64,000 nucleotides of DNA from SCTG01 sp964384595 (GTDB taxonomy: Bacteria > Nitrospirota > Nitrospiria > Nitrospirales > NS-4). The translations under genes and the position numbers were made by a program. The stretch covers positions 1 to 64,000 of the forward strand of contig CAYLLY010000003.1 in NCBI GenBank assembly GCA_964384595.1, written 5' to 3'. The notes below the pieces were generated by a model, which worked only from the letters and a program-made list of their open reading frames with translations, did not search any database and had not been told where the DNA came from. The number at the start of each line of letters is the position of its first letter. Within the stretch, counting starts at the first letter, position 1. Positions 1-9,309 of this stretch are shown here, piece by piece.

Positions 1-36
1 AATCGCTGTTCCGATGTGCCACAACGATGAGCGGGC

Positions 37-54
37 TGTCCAACAGTCTGGACA
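37..54. promoter_or_regulatory. Inverted repeat upstream of the giant MCO
   Basis: TGTCCA-N6-TGGACA is a perfect 6-bp inverted repeat about 55 bases upstream of the small ORF at 108. It could be an activator or repressor site for the MCO operon. Related GTCC/GGAC dyads lie near the sigma-54 promoters at 22440, 49525 and 53112, with variable orientation and spacing. No clear -35/-10 or -24/-12 box is visible in the first 107 bases, so the promoter may lie outside the window. Confidence 0.35.
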
Positions 55-107
55 CTCTAATTCGTTGAAATAGCGGGGCTCTTGAGCATGACGCGCAGGG
101 GCTGTCC

Positions 108-317
108 ATGACGAAAGACAAAACGAAAAAATCGCCGCATCGCCGACGCAAGACCAAAAAGTCGGATTGTGTTGTTTTTTCAGACAACTGGAGCGTGATC
201 GACAAATACGTCGAAGATGGCACCTCGGTTGCAACTCCGGAGGGGCTGGACCCGACCTTTTTCAAGAAATTGCTGGGGAAATTAACTCAACAGAAGGAGG
301 CTGGATATGAGCAGTAA
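108..317 (+). CDS. Small basic hypothetical protein preceding the MCO
   Basis: This is a 69-residue ORF with a very basic N-terminus (KDKTKKSPHRRRKTKK) and no signal peptide or recognisable domain. A weak AGGGG sits about 8 bases before the ATG. It overlaps the start of the large MCO by 11 bases and its 3' end contains the MCO ribosome binding site, which suggests translational coupling. It may be a small regulator or leader protein, or a chance ORF. The family is not recognised. Confidence 0.45.
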   Translation: MTKDKTKKSPHRRRKTKKSDCVVFSDNWSVIDKYVEDGTSVATPEGLDPTFFKKLLGKLTQQKEAGYEQ

Positions 318-3300
318 ATCGTTCGGTTGGAGAGATTCCGGCCGACTGGCCGATGCTCTCCAAACGATCGCGATCGCCGGCGGCTTGATCTTCTCGCCGG
401 CGGCGTTTGCCGCGGATGAGCACGCGCAGCACGCGGCTGGGGCGTCGAGCTCGGCTTGGGCTGAAAAGCTCAAGGGCCAGACGATCATCGAAAACGCGAT
501 GGAGGGGCGTGCTGACCGGGCCGTGAAGGTGGACCTTCAGCATCAGCGCCTCATGCGCCAGATCGAGGAGCAGGCGAAAACGCAGCGGACATCGGGGGGC
601 TTCAACACGATGTCCACGATGCATCAGTTCGCGGGTCAGGACGGGGCCAGCTTCCTGCTGGCTTCGACGCCGGGCGTCGAGCCTGTCGCAATGACCGGCG
701 GGCGGTGCCCCAGCGGCGTGCCGGTCAAGGCGTACGATATCTCGATGATCGCCATCGAGATCACCCTGAACCGGTGGCTCGATTACTACCCGGGCTACAT
801 GTACGCGCTCACCGAGGACATCGGCAAGGTCCGGGGGGAGGAGGCTAGGAACAAGGCCGCGCGCGAGAACGAGAAGGATCCGTTCGATCCCGGCGCGGTG
901 ACCACGGGCCTGCAGGGCGACATGATCCAGCCGCTGGTCATCCGCGCCAACCAGGGCGATTGCGTCAAGATCACCTTGCGGAACCAGTTGGAGAGCGAGT
1001 CGGGCAGCCTCCACATCGGGGGTGCCAGCATGGTCGTCAGCGCCACCGGCAAGCTGGCGGCGACGACGAATCGTGACACCATTCTGGAGCCGAAGAAGAC
1101 GGTGGATCTGGAGTGGTACATCCATCCGAACACCCAGGAGGGCGTGCGGCAATTCCACTCTTACAGCAACGACCGGGAGCTGACGGTGATGGGGCTCTTC
1201 GGGGCCTTCGTCGTGGAGCCGAAGGGATCCCGGTACCTGGAACCCCTCGGTGATCCCAATACCCCGGCCCCGGAAACCAAGAGCGGCTGGCAGGTGATCA
1301 TTGACAACGGCTCCGGGCCGGACTTCCGCGAGCACGTGATCTTCTACCACGAGGTCGGCGACGAGGCGTTTCGCCCGGTGAACAAGAAGGGCGACTTCCT
1401 GCCGCAGCGCGACCCGATCACGGATGCCTACCGTCCGGGCGGCCGCGCGCTGAATTACCGCAGCGAGCCGTTCGGCATTGACGAGATGCACCTGCAGCAC
1501 GAGTATTTCGGCTTCGAGGACGAGTCGCTTGCTTACAGCGCTTATACGTTCGGCGACGTGCCCACGACGCTTCCGCGGGCGTACCTGGGCGATCCCGTCA
1601 AGTGGCGGATCGTGCACGGCGGGTCGGAAGTGTTCCATTCCCACCATCCGCACGGCGGCTCCATCCGCTGGCCGCGCAGCCCGCGCGCGTTGGACAACGA
1701 GTTGTGGGCCACGGCCACGAATGGCCCGGTGAAGTATCCGGTCGTCCGGACCAAGACGGACCGGGTGGACGTCGAGGTGATTGGCCCGGCGGAAGCGCTC
1801 GACCTGGAGAACGAGTGCGGGTCGGGTCTCTGCCAGCAATTGGCCGGGGACTTCCTGTTCCACTGCCACGTGGCGCACCACTATGTGGCGGGAATGTGGG
1901 GCTACGGCCGCACGTACAACACGCTGCAAGTCGGCCAGTACCATACCGACACGATGCCCGATCTGCGTGAGCTGCCGGACCGCCTGGGCCGCATGAAGGT
2001 CGGCGTGACCTCCGACAAGCTCATCGGCACGACGGTGGACTGGTTCGGCAAGATCTTCAAGATCGTGGAAAAGGGCAAATCCAACTGGAAGAGCGATCCG
2101 GCGGTCGTGACCATCAAGGATTGGGTCGAGATGCAAGTGCCGACCATGGGCAAGCCGGGCCACAAGGATGACGAGAAGGGCCAGATCATGGCCTACGACG
2201 CGACCGTGTGGGACTGGAAGTGGAGCGGCAACAAGGCTCTCGGCGAGCGCGAGAGCACGGCGAAGAACCCGAAGTATCCCGCGGCGGCGAAGTGGGATGA
2301 CAGCACGAGGCCGCCGATCCTGTTCGACGCGAAGACGGGCAAGGTGTCCTTCCCGTTGATCAAGCCGCACTTCGGCAAGCGCGTCATGTTCCCGCCGAAC
2401 CACAACGGCGCGCCCTGGCTGGAGCAGATCCATCAGGATGCGAACGGCGAACGGACCGCCGAGCCGGCGACGCCGGGCGAGCAGGGCCGCTGGAGCCTCT
2501 GCCCGGAGAACGCCAACCGGAAGTTCTATAACATCCACTTCATCCGGACGCCGATCACCCTTGCCAAGAAGCAGGGCAAGGAGCCTCCGATCGTGGACAA
2601 GGACGGCTTGATCTACGTGCTTCACGAGGAAGAAACCGACACGCGGGCGAACGACGACAAGAAGTACCCGCTGGTCATCCGCGCGAATGTGTACGACTGC
2701 GTGGATTCGATTCTGACGAGCGAGTGGGACGACGACGACTTCACGAACTTCCAGTCGTCCAAGATCAACATCCATCCCCACTTTATGCAATTCGACAACC
2801 AAGCGTCGGACGGCGTGATCAGCGGGCTCTCGTACGAGCAATCCGTGCGGCCGTTCACGATGATGGAGAAGCCGAAGAAGGCAGGCCTGCCGGTGCCGAT
2901 GAATACGGTGCTGACGGACGCGGTGAAGGCGGGCAGCAAGACCATCAAGGTCAAGAACGCGGCCCAGTACCATGTGAACACCGAGTTGCTGGTCGGGGCG
3001 GACTGCCTGATGCCGAGCAAGGATACCTCCACGGCGGTGAAGCGGGAAGCGAGCTGCTCGGAAGTGGGCCGGATCAAGACGATCAACGGCAACGAGATCA
3101 CGCTCTACCAGCCGTTGAGGCATAACCACCCGGTCAAAGACATCGTGACGGTGGAGTTCGCCCGCATGCGGTGGTGGGTGGACGTGGATCTGGGCACGGT
3201 CTTCTGGCACGACCACGCCTTCGGCGCGACCACCTGGCCGCACGGGGGGTTCGGCGTGGTCCTCATCGAGCCGTACGGGTCCACCTATCATGACCCGAAG

Positions 3301-5223
3301 ACCGGCAAGAAGCTCTGGAGCGGTCCCATCGCCGACATCCACACCACGGAACCGATCGGGTACGGCGTGAACGGCAGCTTCCGTGAGCTGATGGTCTCGA
3401 TCCATGACACGGTGCCGCATACCGTGAACATGATCCAGGCGGGGAATCCGCCCGGGCAGCCGATCGAGGTCGCGCTGGAAGGCGGCAAGACGGTGTCCTT
3501 CCAGATGCCGGACAAGATCCAAATGCTGCCCAATCAATATGTGAACGGCGGCACGCATACCACCGGAAGCGGGTTCAACTTCCGGGCCGAGCCGTTCGCG
3601 CAGCGTCTGGCGAACAACCCGGATACGGCCAAGCTGTTCAGCAGCGCCGTGCACGGGGACCCTGATACGCCTCTTGTCAAGGCCTACGTGGGGGACACCC
3701 TGGTGTTCCGTCTCTTGCACCAGTTGATGAACGAGTCGCACGTGTGGACCAGCGCGGGCCATACCTGGCTAAGCGAGCGCTATGCGGGCGACGCCAATCG
3801 GAAGTACTCGCTCCATGTCGGGATCGCCGAACGGTATGATCTCGTGAGCAAAGCGGGCGGCTTCCAGGGAATGCCCGGCGACTACATTCACTTCAACGGG
3901 CGCGCCTCCCATTTCATGGAAGGCGGCTGGGGCATCATCCGTGTCCTGGACAAGGAAACGCCGGATCTGAAAAAGCTGCCGCCCGGCACGGCCAAGGCGG
4001 AAATCCCGGCGGTGCCGAAGTCGGTCTGCCCGGACGACGCGCCGGTGAAGACCTTCAACGTGGTCGCGATGGATCGGACGCTCGTCTTCAACACGAAGGC
4101 GAAAGGCGCGATCGAGGTGGACTTCGAGCGCAAGATCGAGGTCGGCAACACCGAAGGCAAGATCTTCGCGCTGGAGGACGAAGCCTCGCGCGTGGCGACG
4201 GGGGCCCAGCCGATGCCGTTGACCCTGCGCGTGAACCTGGGTGACTGCATCAAGGTCAACCTGAAGAACAAGATGGCCGCGAGCCGGGCGTCGTTCTTTG
4301 CGCCGGGCCTGGCCTTCGATCCGAGAGATTCGCACGGGATCAACGTCGGCAATAATCCGGGCGACCAGACGATCGGCCCGGGCGAAAGCCGCACGTACAC
4401 GTTCTATGCCCATCCCCTCAACAAGGAGACCTCCTCCCTGGTGTGGGACGGCGCGAATATCGTGTCCAATCCGCGGAACGGGCTGTTCGGCTCGGTCATC
4501 GTCGGGCCCAAGGGTTCCAAGTATAGAGACCCTGTGACCGGCGAGGACATTTCACAGAAGAACAGCTGGCGGGCCGACGTGATCGTGGATGCGAGCCTGC
4601 CGGAGAACGCCGGCAAGAGCAACTACCGGGACGTGGCCCTCTTCTTCCAGGATGAGGACAACATCATCGGGACGAGCTTCATGCCGTACGTGCAGAACGT
4701 GGCCGGCTTGACGGGCGTGAACTACCGGAACGAGCCGTACAAGCAGCGCGAGGAGCAGGGGTGCAAGCTCGGGCATATCTTCCAACCATGCTCGGTGACG
4801 CAACCTGAAGATCCGCAAACGCCTTTGATCGAGGCGCATGCCGGCGATCCGGTGCGGATCCACGTGTTCGGCGCGTGGAGCGAGCAGAACGGCATGTTCG
4901 GTGTCGAAGGCCACGAGTGGCCGATCGAGCCGTACATGGCCGGCGCGGACATGATCAGCGTGGTCGAGTTCGCCGGTTCCGAGTTCCTGGACGTCTTCAT
5001 CCGGGGCGGAGCGGGCGGACCATACCGGCAGACCGGCGACTATGTCTGGTCGAATCAGCGGCTCCCATACTCGCAGTCGGGACAGTGGGGGTACCTACGG
5101 GTCCTGCCGGCGAACGACACGCGAATCAAGTCGCTGGGCGACGCGTCTGCGGCTGGCCAGAGGGCGGAAACACAGCCTGAGGCGCCCGTTGCGACGCCGG
5201 CGGCGTTGAAAGCCGAGAAGTAA
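307..5223 (+). CDS. Very large multicopper oxidase (MnxG/McoA-like), secreted
   Basis: The protein has 1638 residues and starts at an ATG behind AGGAGG (295-301). A hydrophobic segment near residues 20-36 ending AAFA looks like a signal peptide, so it acts in the periplasm or outside. Multiple cupredoxin-like repeats are visible. Copper motifs are HSHHPHGG (444-451), HCHVAHHYVAGM (519-530; type 1 ligands C520, H525, M530), HPH (823-825) and WHDHAFG with HDH at 968-970. The four HxH pairs are what a trinuclear centre needs. Only one of the HxH motifs has the type 1 cysteine. Size and layout resemble the large bacterial manganese-oxidase-type MCOs (MnxG, McoA), but manganese or another metal as substrate is inference. 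It is followed by a strong terminator and then by a cupredoxin gene. Confidence 0.88.
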   Translation: MSSKSFGWRDSGRLADALQTIAIAGGLIFSPAAFAADEHAQHAAGASSSAWAEKLKGQTIIENAMEGRADRAVKVDLQHQRLMRQIEEQAKTQRTSGGFNTMSTMHQFAGQDGASFLLASTPGVEPVAMTGGRCPSGVPVKAYDISMIAIEITLNRWLDYYPGYMYALTEDIGKVRGEEARNKAARENEKDPFDPGAVTTGLQGDMIQPLVIRANQGDCVKITLRNQLESESGSLHIGGASMVVSATGKLAATTNRDTILEPKKTVDLEWYIHPNTQEGVRQFHSYSNDRELTVMGLFGAFVVEPKGSRYLEPLGDPNTPAPETKSGWQVIIDNGSGPDFREHVIFYHEVGDEAFRPVNKKGDFLPQRDPITDAYRPGGRALNYRSEPFGIDEMHLQHEYFGFEDESLAYSAYTFGDVPTTLPRAYLGDPVKWRIVHGGSEVFHSHHPHGGSIRWPRSPRALDNELWATATNGPVKYPVVRTKTDRVDVEVIGPAEALDLENECGSGLCQQLAGDFLFHCHVAHHYVAGMWGYGRTYNTLQVGQYHTDTMPDLRELPDRLGRMKVGVTSDKLIGTTVDWFGKIFKIVEKGKSNWKSDPAVVTIKDWVEMQVPTMGKPGHKDDEKGQIMAYDATVWDWKWSGNKALGERESTAKNPKYPAAAKWDDSTRPPILFDAKTGKVSFPLIKPHFGKRVMFPPNHNGAPWLEQIHQDANGERTAEPATPGEQGRWSLCPENANRKFYNIHFIRTPITLAKKQGKEPPIVDKDGLIYVLHEEETDTRANDDKKYPLVIRANVYDCVDSILTSEWDDDDFTNFQSSKINIHPHFMQFDNQASDGVISGLSYEQSVRPFTMMEKPKKAGLPVPMNTVLTDAVKAGSKTIKVKNAAQYHVNTELLVGADCLMPSKDTSTAVKREASCSEVGRIKTINGNEITLYQPLRHNHPVKDIVTVEFARMRWWVDVDLGTVFWHDHAFGATTWPHGGFGVVLIEPYGSTYHDPKTGKKLWSGPIADIHTTEPIGYGVNGSFRELMVSIHDTVPHTVNMIQAGNPPGQPIEVALEGGKTVSFQMPDKIQMLPNQYVNGGTHTTGSGFNFRAEPFAQRLANNPDTAKLFSSAVHGDPDTPLVKAYVGDTLVFRLLHQLMNESHVWTSAGHTWLSERYAGDANRKYSLHVGIAERYDLVSKAGGFQGMPGDYIHFNGRASHFMEGGWGIIRVLDKETPDLKKLPPGTAKAEIPAVPKSVCPDDAPVKTFNVVAMDRTLVFNTKAKGAIEVDFERKIEVGNTEGKIFALEDEASRVATGAQPMPLTLRVNLGDCIKVNLKNKMAASRASFFAPGLAFDPRDSHGINVGNNPGDQTIGPGESRTYTFYAHPLNKETSSLVWDGANIVSNPRNGLFGSVIVGPKGSKYRDPVTGEDISQKNSWRADVIVDASLPENAGKSNYRDVALFFQDEDNIIGTSFMPYVQNVAGLTGVNYRNEPYKQREEQGCKLGHIFQPCSVTQPEDPQTPLIEAHAGDPVRIHVFGAWSEQNGMFGVEGHEWPIEPYMAGADMISVVEFAGSEFLDVFIRGGAGGPYRQTGDYVWSNQRLPYSQSGQWGYLRVLPANDTRIKSLGDASAAGQRAETQPEAPVATPAALKAEK

Positions 5224-5338
5224 GCGGTATTGAATATCCTGCACACTGATCGGGGCGCCCGTTGCATTGACCCTTTGCTTCTCGAAGAGCAATGGGTTCC
5301 CCAGCAACGGGCACCCGGTTGAGTGCAAGCTCGGTGAA

Positions 5339-5376
5339 GGGGGGGCGCTGGTTCAAAGCGCCCCCCCGTTTCGTTT
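5339..5376 (+). terminator. Rho-independent-type terminator after the MCO
   Basis: An 11-bp perfect stem (GGGGGGGCGCT, 5339-5349, paired with 5357-5367) with a 7-base loop is followed by GTTTCGTTT. It lies 115 bases after the MCO stop and before the next ribosome binding site, so it should end or attenuate the MCO transcript. The U-tract is interrupted. Confidence 0.7.
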
Positions 5377-5419
5377 AAAAAGAAGCGCGTTTCAGATGTG
5401 TACTGCAGGGGAGGCCGGA

Positions 5420-6370
5420 ATGGATTATCAGAGCAAGGTCGGTCATCAGATGGGAGGAGGCCGTGGACTGCTGCTGTGCCTGGTTTTCTCACTGGCATTC
5501 GGGGTGCCGGGGGTCTCAGCCTACCAGGAAGCGCCGGTCACGGATGGCGGGAAAATTTCCGGAACGGTCACGCTCAAGGGCGGCAAACCGGTTCCGCGGG
5601 GGTTCAACCTCGTCACGTTCCCGGACCCTTTGTACTGCGGGCGTATTTCGAACGGCGCCGGCTGGCGGCTGTTGAAGGAGTTCGCGATGGGTCAGGAGAA
5701 CGGCGTCAAGGACGTGGTGGTGATGCTGAGCGGAATCGAGAAGGGCAAGCCGTTCGCGTTCCAGACGCCTCGCATCGAAGCGATCGACTGCCTGTTCAGA
5801 CCGTTTGTCACCGTCGTTCGGGATCACGACAAGGTGGAAGTCGTCAACATGGACCCGGTCATGCACGACATCCAGGGTTACGAGACGTCGGAATTGGGAC
5901 CGCGAGTCCTGTTCAACAGACCGATGCCGATGAATCCCCATCATCCTCGAACCGCCGGTCAGAGCGCCGAATACCATAAGCATATTCCCGGCGAGCCGAT
6001 GGTTCAGGAAATCAACATGACCAAGGGACGCCACGTTTTCGTCATGCAGTGCGGATTCCACGCCTACATGGAAAGCTGGGGCCTGGCCGTGGATAATCCC
6101 TACTTTGCCTTGACGGATCAGTCCGGGGGGTTCGAGATCGGCAATATCCCGCCGGGGACGTACAAGCTCGTCGTCTGGCATCCTCAGGCCCGTCAGACCA
6201 TCGAACAGGAAGTGACGATTCCGGCCAAGGGTTCTGCGATGATGAATTTTGAGATTCAGCCGCGCGAGGGCGCTCGGGCCGGCATGGATACGGTGGAGAA
6301 CCCCCGGTTCGGCCTCGGCATCCTCGGAAGCGCCCAGATCAAGCCCACGCTTGAGCTGCAACAGCCGTAA
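5420..6370 (+). CDS. Secreted cupredoxin/carboxypeptidase-regulatory-like protein
   Basis: The ATG at 5420 is chosen because GGGGAGG lies just upstream and a signal peptide follows (hydrophobic 15-34, VSA cleavage). The mature protein resembles methylamine-utilisation/plastocyanin-type proteins. Possible type 1 copper ligands are H149, C211, H214 and M217; the loop CGFHAYM is C-x2-H-x2-M, the amicyanin spacing. The C-terminal part (about 225-270) is a carboxypeptidase-regulatory beta-sandwich with the GTYKLVVWHP signature. It is a homologue of the gene at 27181, which sits between the molybdopterin subunit and a dihaem peroxidase. Its likely role is a periplasmic copper electron carrier for the MCO; this is inference from motif and position. 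Confidence 0.8.
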   Translation: MDYQSKVGHQMGGGRGLLLCLVFSLAFGVPGVSAYQEAPVTDGGKISGTVTLKGGKPVPRGFNLVTFPDPLYCGRISNGAGWRLLKEFAMGQENGVKDVVVMLSGIEKGKPFAFQTPRIEAIDCLFRPFVTVVRDHDKVEVVNMDPVMHDIQGYETSELGPRVLFNRPMPMNPHHPRTAGQSAEYHKHIPGEPMVQEINMTKGRHVFVMQCGFHAYMESWGLAVDNPYFALTDQSGGFEIGNIPPGTYKLVVWHPQARQTIEQEVTIPAKGSAMMNFEIQPREGARAGMDTVENPRFGLGILGSAQIKPTLELQQP

Positions 6371-6390
6371 CCGGCGGGAGCCCTTGGCCG

Positions 6391-6996
6391 TCAGTAGGCC
6401 TGGATGGGCGGGGGACTTGGAGCGGGGGGGCGCCACTCGGCATATCCGAGAGGAGGCTCAAAGAAAAAGGCGGGCTGTTTCGAAAACACGACGTGTTCGT
6501 ACTCGACGGACCAATCACGATCCCGGCTGACGGTCCGCAGGGGAACCCCGTGTTCGACCGACACCCATTGGTAGTACCGTTCAGCCGAAGCTCCGCTCCC
6601 CACGGTGACGTCGTACAGGCGGGACCGGTGCCCGCCGAGTTTCTCTTCGCCCACGAGGACGCGGGCGGTTTCTCCCTCCATGGTTTCCGTGAGCGGAATG
6701 AGGTGGTCCGGTCGCAGCGGCAGGGAGAGGTACTGTCTGCGCTTCGAGAGGAGCAGCCACACCGCCTGCTTGTCCAGTCGCACGATCGACACCCCGGCAT
6801 AGCCCAGGTCGGTGAGCACGCCGCCCCGGTGCTCCAACCGCCACCGGTCGTCCTTCACGTATAATTGCGCCCGCGTTGTTTTCCCGTTCGAGCGGGACAC
6901 ATAGTCGGCCGAAAATTCCACGGCAAAGGAGCATTCGACGGAGGCGAAGAACCACAGTGCTCCCGAAGCCGCCGCTGTCAGGCGTGTGATGGTCAC
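6391..6996 (-). CDS. LolA-like/outer-membrane-lipoprotein-sorting-type periplasmic protein
   Basis: The protein has 201 residues with an N-terminal signal peptide ending near residue 25 (SFAVEFSADY). The remainder is beta-rich, with repeated W/Y strands and a proline-rich tail (RPPAPSPPPIQAY). It is a clear paralogue of the gene at 48767: both share FEFSA/VEFSA after the signal, a WR(L/F)E strand, a YQWV strand and a C-terminal FEPP.GYA motif. The general look is of LolA-fold/DUF4412-type proteins; function unknown. It lies 9 bases behind the SUMF1 gene on the same strand and probably shares its promoter. Confidence 0.75.
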   Translation of the reverse strand: MTITRLTAAASGALWFFASVECSFAVEFSADYVSRSNGKTTRAQLYVKDDRWRLEHRGGVLTDLGYAGVSIVRLDKQAVWLLLSKRRQYLSLPLRPDHLIPLTETMEGETARVLVGEEKLGGHRSRLYDVTVGSGASAERYYQWVSVEHGVPLRTVSRDRDWSVEYEHVVFSKQPAFFFEPPLGYAEWRPPAPSPPPIQAY

Positions 6997-7005
6997 GGGC
7001 GCCCG

Positions 7006-7848
7006 CTACCGTGCGGGGGCGGGCGTGGCGTCCGCCGCGCAGCGGAATCCCGTCGAGTGGTTCCGATTCAAGGGGTCGCTCATGACACGGGTGACGGAAC
7101 GCACGAGCGGCGTCTCGACTTCCCATCCGGAACTGCGCAGCACTTTGTGCGTGCCGTTCTCGGGGCCTTTCGGATTCCGCGCCGGGCTTTTCTCATAGTA
7201 GTGCGCGTCATACCAGTCGGCGACCCATTCCCAGACATTGCCGGCCATGTCGTAAACCCCAAACGGGCTCTTGCCGGCCTCATAGCTTCCCACCGGCATG
7301 AGCGTTTTCTCGCCCTGCCAGCGCTGGTTGAAGTTCAAATGCTTGTGTGTCGGTTCGACGTTGCCCCAGGGGAAACGGCGGTCGTCCGTGCCCCGCGCGG
7401 CTTTCTCCCACTCCGCTTCGGTCGGGAGGCGCCGACCGGCCCACCGGCAATACGCATTCGCATCATGCCAGTCCACGTTGACGACCGGCCGGTCGGCAAT
7501 GGACTCCGGCATGGCCGCGCCCTGCCACAGGTTCCGGCCCGGATCCTTGAGATGCTGCGGGGGCCGGTGGCCGCTCGCGCGGACGAACTCCCGGTAGCGG
7601 CCGTTCGTCACCTCGAATTTGTCGATGTAGTAGGGATCGAGAAAGATCTCGTGGTTGGGATACTCGTCGCGGCCCCCGTCGCGGTCGCCCTTGGGCACGC
7701 CCATCGGGAACGGGCCGGCGGGAACGAGGACCATCGGCGCGCCGTCCTTGCCGGTGGTGGTTCCGGCCGGATCGGCGCCGACGCCGGGTTCCGGGATGAG
7801 CCAAAGGACTACGCTGAACACCATGGCCCTGAATAGAATGACTTGCAT
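7006..7848 (-). CDS. SUMF1/formylglycine-generating-enzyme family protein
   Basis: The protein has 280 residues and a signal peptide (about 1-24, ending VGA). The rest is a single FGE-sulfatase domain: VPAGPFPMG at the start, then DKFEVTNGRYREFV, RLPTEAEWEKAARG, FPWGN, GNVWEWVADWY and the C-terminal TGFRCAAD. The family includes the copper-dependent sulfatase-activating FGE, but most secreted members without a linked sulfatase have no known substrate. There is no sulfatase nearby. It is first gene of a two-gene operon with 6391-6996, behind the promoter at 7878-7906. Confidence 0.88.
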   Translation of the reverse strand: MQVILFRAMVFSVVLWLIPEPGVGADPAGTTTGKDGAPMVLVPAGPFPMGVPKGDRDGGRDEYPNHEIFLDPYYIDKFEVTNGRYREFVRASGHRPPQHLKDPGRNLWQGAAMPESIADRPVVNVDWHDANAYCRWAGRRLPTEAEWEKAARGTDDRRFPWGNVEPTHKHLNFNQRWQGEKTLMPVGSYEAGKSPFGVYDMAGNVWEWVADWYDAHYYEKSPARNPKGPENGTHKVLRSSGWEVETPLVRSVTRVMSDPLNRNHSTGFRCAADATPAPAR

Positions 7849-7877
7849 CGGGACGCTCTCTCGACGTTGTATGTTGT

Positions 7878-7906
7878 GATCTAACAGTCCTGGGTTGCCG
7901 TGTCAA
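7878..7906 (-). promoter_or_regulatory. Sigma-70-type promoter for the SUMF1/LolA-like operon
   Basis: On the minus strand TTGACA (7901-7906) is followed after exactly 17 bases by TAGATC (7878-7883), close to the -35/-10 consensus. It lies 30 bases upstream of the ATG at 7848. Confidence 0.55.
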
Positions 7907-7976
7907 GGCACTGTCCTTGACCTTCTTCGGGATGGCGTGCTATGCCCGCGCTACGTTATGCGAGGGACGTAAGGAA

Positions 7977-9302
7977 ATGAGACGAGTGTTGCGGGTTGTC
8001 GGGGTTGTGGCCGGGGTGTGCTTCTTGCAAGCGGGCGCCGTGCCGGCGGCCGACACGCTCAACGAGGCGCGTGCAGCCTTCGAGAAACGCGATTACGCCA
8101 AAGCCGTGACCCTTCTGGATGCCCTGATCGGGAAAGGCCCGGGGCCTTCAGGTGCGCTTGAGCTGCGGATGCGGACCCATCTCAAACTGAACCTGCCGGA
8201 AAAAGCGGTCGGCGACTACAACCGATTGGCCGAGCATCGCGGCGCGGAGGATCGCCCGCTGCTCCGGGAGCTGGCGTTGGGCGTCATTGCCCCGGCGGTG
8301 CTCGACATGCGGGAGCAAATGCGCGGGGCGGCGGTGACGGCCTTGAAGGAGATGGCGGGCGCCGACACGCTGCCGTTGCTGGAGTCGGCGCTGGCCGATC
8401 AGTCGGCGCTGGTTCGCGCCCTGGCGGTCGAAGGGGTTGCCCTCCTGGGCCACGCCGCCCACTCGGCCCGTCTGCGCAAGCTTCTGAAGGACCCGGCCGC
8501 ACTGGTCCGGGAGCGTGTGGTGCGCGCACTCGGCGAATCGGGAGACCGGCAGTTCATCCCTGAAATCGAGACCCTCTTGAAAGACGACCAGCCGCGGGTG
8601 AAAGCCGCGGCCGCGGCGGCCCTCGTGGCGTTGGGACGAGCGGAGGCGCTGACCACGGTGCTGGATGGGTTGAAACATCCCAAGCCGGACGAACGGGCCG
8701 CGGTGCTCCGGATACTCGCGCACCTGAAGGACGCCCGGGCGATTCCGGCGATCAAGGCGGCGTTGACCGACCGCGACGGCAACGTCCGCGCAGTCGCGGC
8801 GGGGATATTGGCCGAGCGCGGCGAAGCCGGGGCGGCGCCGGCCATCGCCTTGCTGATCCGGGACCCCGCGGCCATCGCCAGGGGCAAAGCGGCCGCCGGT
8901 CTGGCCAAGCTGGAGGGAGCGAGGGCCGCCCCCGTGATCGAGCCGCTGTTGCAGGAGGAAAACCTGTTCGTGCGCGCCGAGGCCGCCGTGGCGTTGCTGC
9001 CGTACAAGCCGGCGTCGGCCGAGCCGGCCTTGCGGGCCTCCATGCAGTCCCGGGATCCCGGCGTCCGCTCGGCCGTGGGCAAGGCGCTCGCGCACACCGG
9101 GAATCCCGTCGTCCTGCCGTACCTGCTCGAACTCATGCGGGACGACACCCCGCGCCCCCGCATCACGGCCATTCGCGCCCTCGGCCATCTTGGCTCCGAG
9201 AAATACCTGCCGACGCTGAAACCGCTCCTATCCGACGCTGATGTCGCGGTTCGGGTCACGGCGGCGGGGTCCATCGGTCGCCTGCTGCACGAGTCAAAAT
9301 AA
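7977..9302 (+). CDS. Secreted HEAT/PBS-lyase-repeat protein
   Basis: The ATG at 7977 is preferred over in-frame 7917 because it gives a clean signal peptide (MRRVLRVVG..., cleavage near AVPAAD). The mature protein has 441 minus about 25 residues. A short TPR-like helical region (about 30-90) is followed by ten or more HEAT-like repeats of about 31 residues with the pattern D..vR..Aa.aLg. Such proteins are periplasmic scaffolds; no catalytic motif is visible. The neighbouring SUMF1 gene starts 7 bases after its stop, so the two are probably co-transcribed. A possible promoter is TTGACC (7917) and TATGCC (7941) with an 18-base spacer. Confidence 0.8.
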   Translation: MRRVLRVVGVVAGVCFLQAGAVPAADTLNEARAAFEKRDYAKAVTLLDALIGKGPGPSGALELRMRTHLKLNLPEKAVGDYNRLAEHRGAEDRPLLRELALGVIAPAVLDMREQMRGAAVTALKEMAGADTLPLLESALADQSALVRALAVEGVALLGHAAHSARLRKLLKDPAALVRERVVRALGESGDRQFIPEIETLLKDDQPRVKAAAAAALVALGRAEALTTVLDGLKHPKPDERAAVLRILAHLKDARAIPAIKAALTDRDGNVRAVAAGILAERGEAGAAPAIALLIRDPAAIARGKAAAGLAKLEGARAAPVIEPLLQEENLFVRAEAAVALLPYKPASAEPALRASMQSRDPGVRSAVGKALAHTGNPVVLPYLLELMRDDTPRPRITAIRALGHLGSEKYLPTLKPLLSDADVAVRVTAAGSIGRLLHESK

Positions 9303-9309
9303 AGAGATT

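Noticed and set aside
262..3762. 1166-residue minus-strand ORF opposite the giant MCO
   Set aside because: It has arginine/histidine-rich, low-complexity-like composition typical of the antisense frame of a GC-rich gene, without start signals. The + strand MCO has clear copper motifs.
5252..5265. GG-N10-GC sigma-54-like site downstream of the MCO
   Set aside because: The -24 box matches poorly (CGGGG in place of TGGCA) and it lies before the terminator at 5339, so it could hardly drive the gene at 5420.
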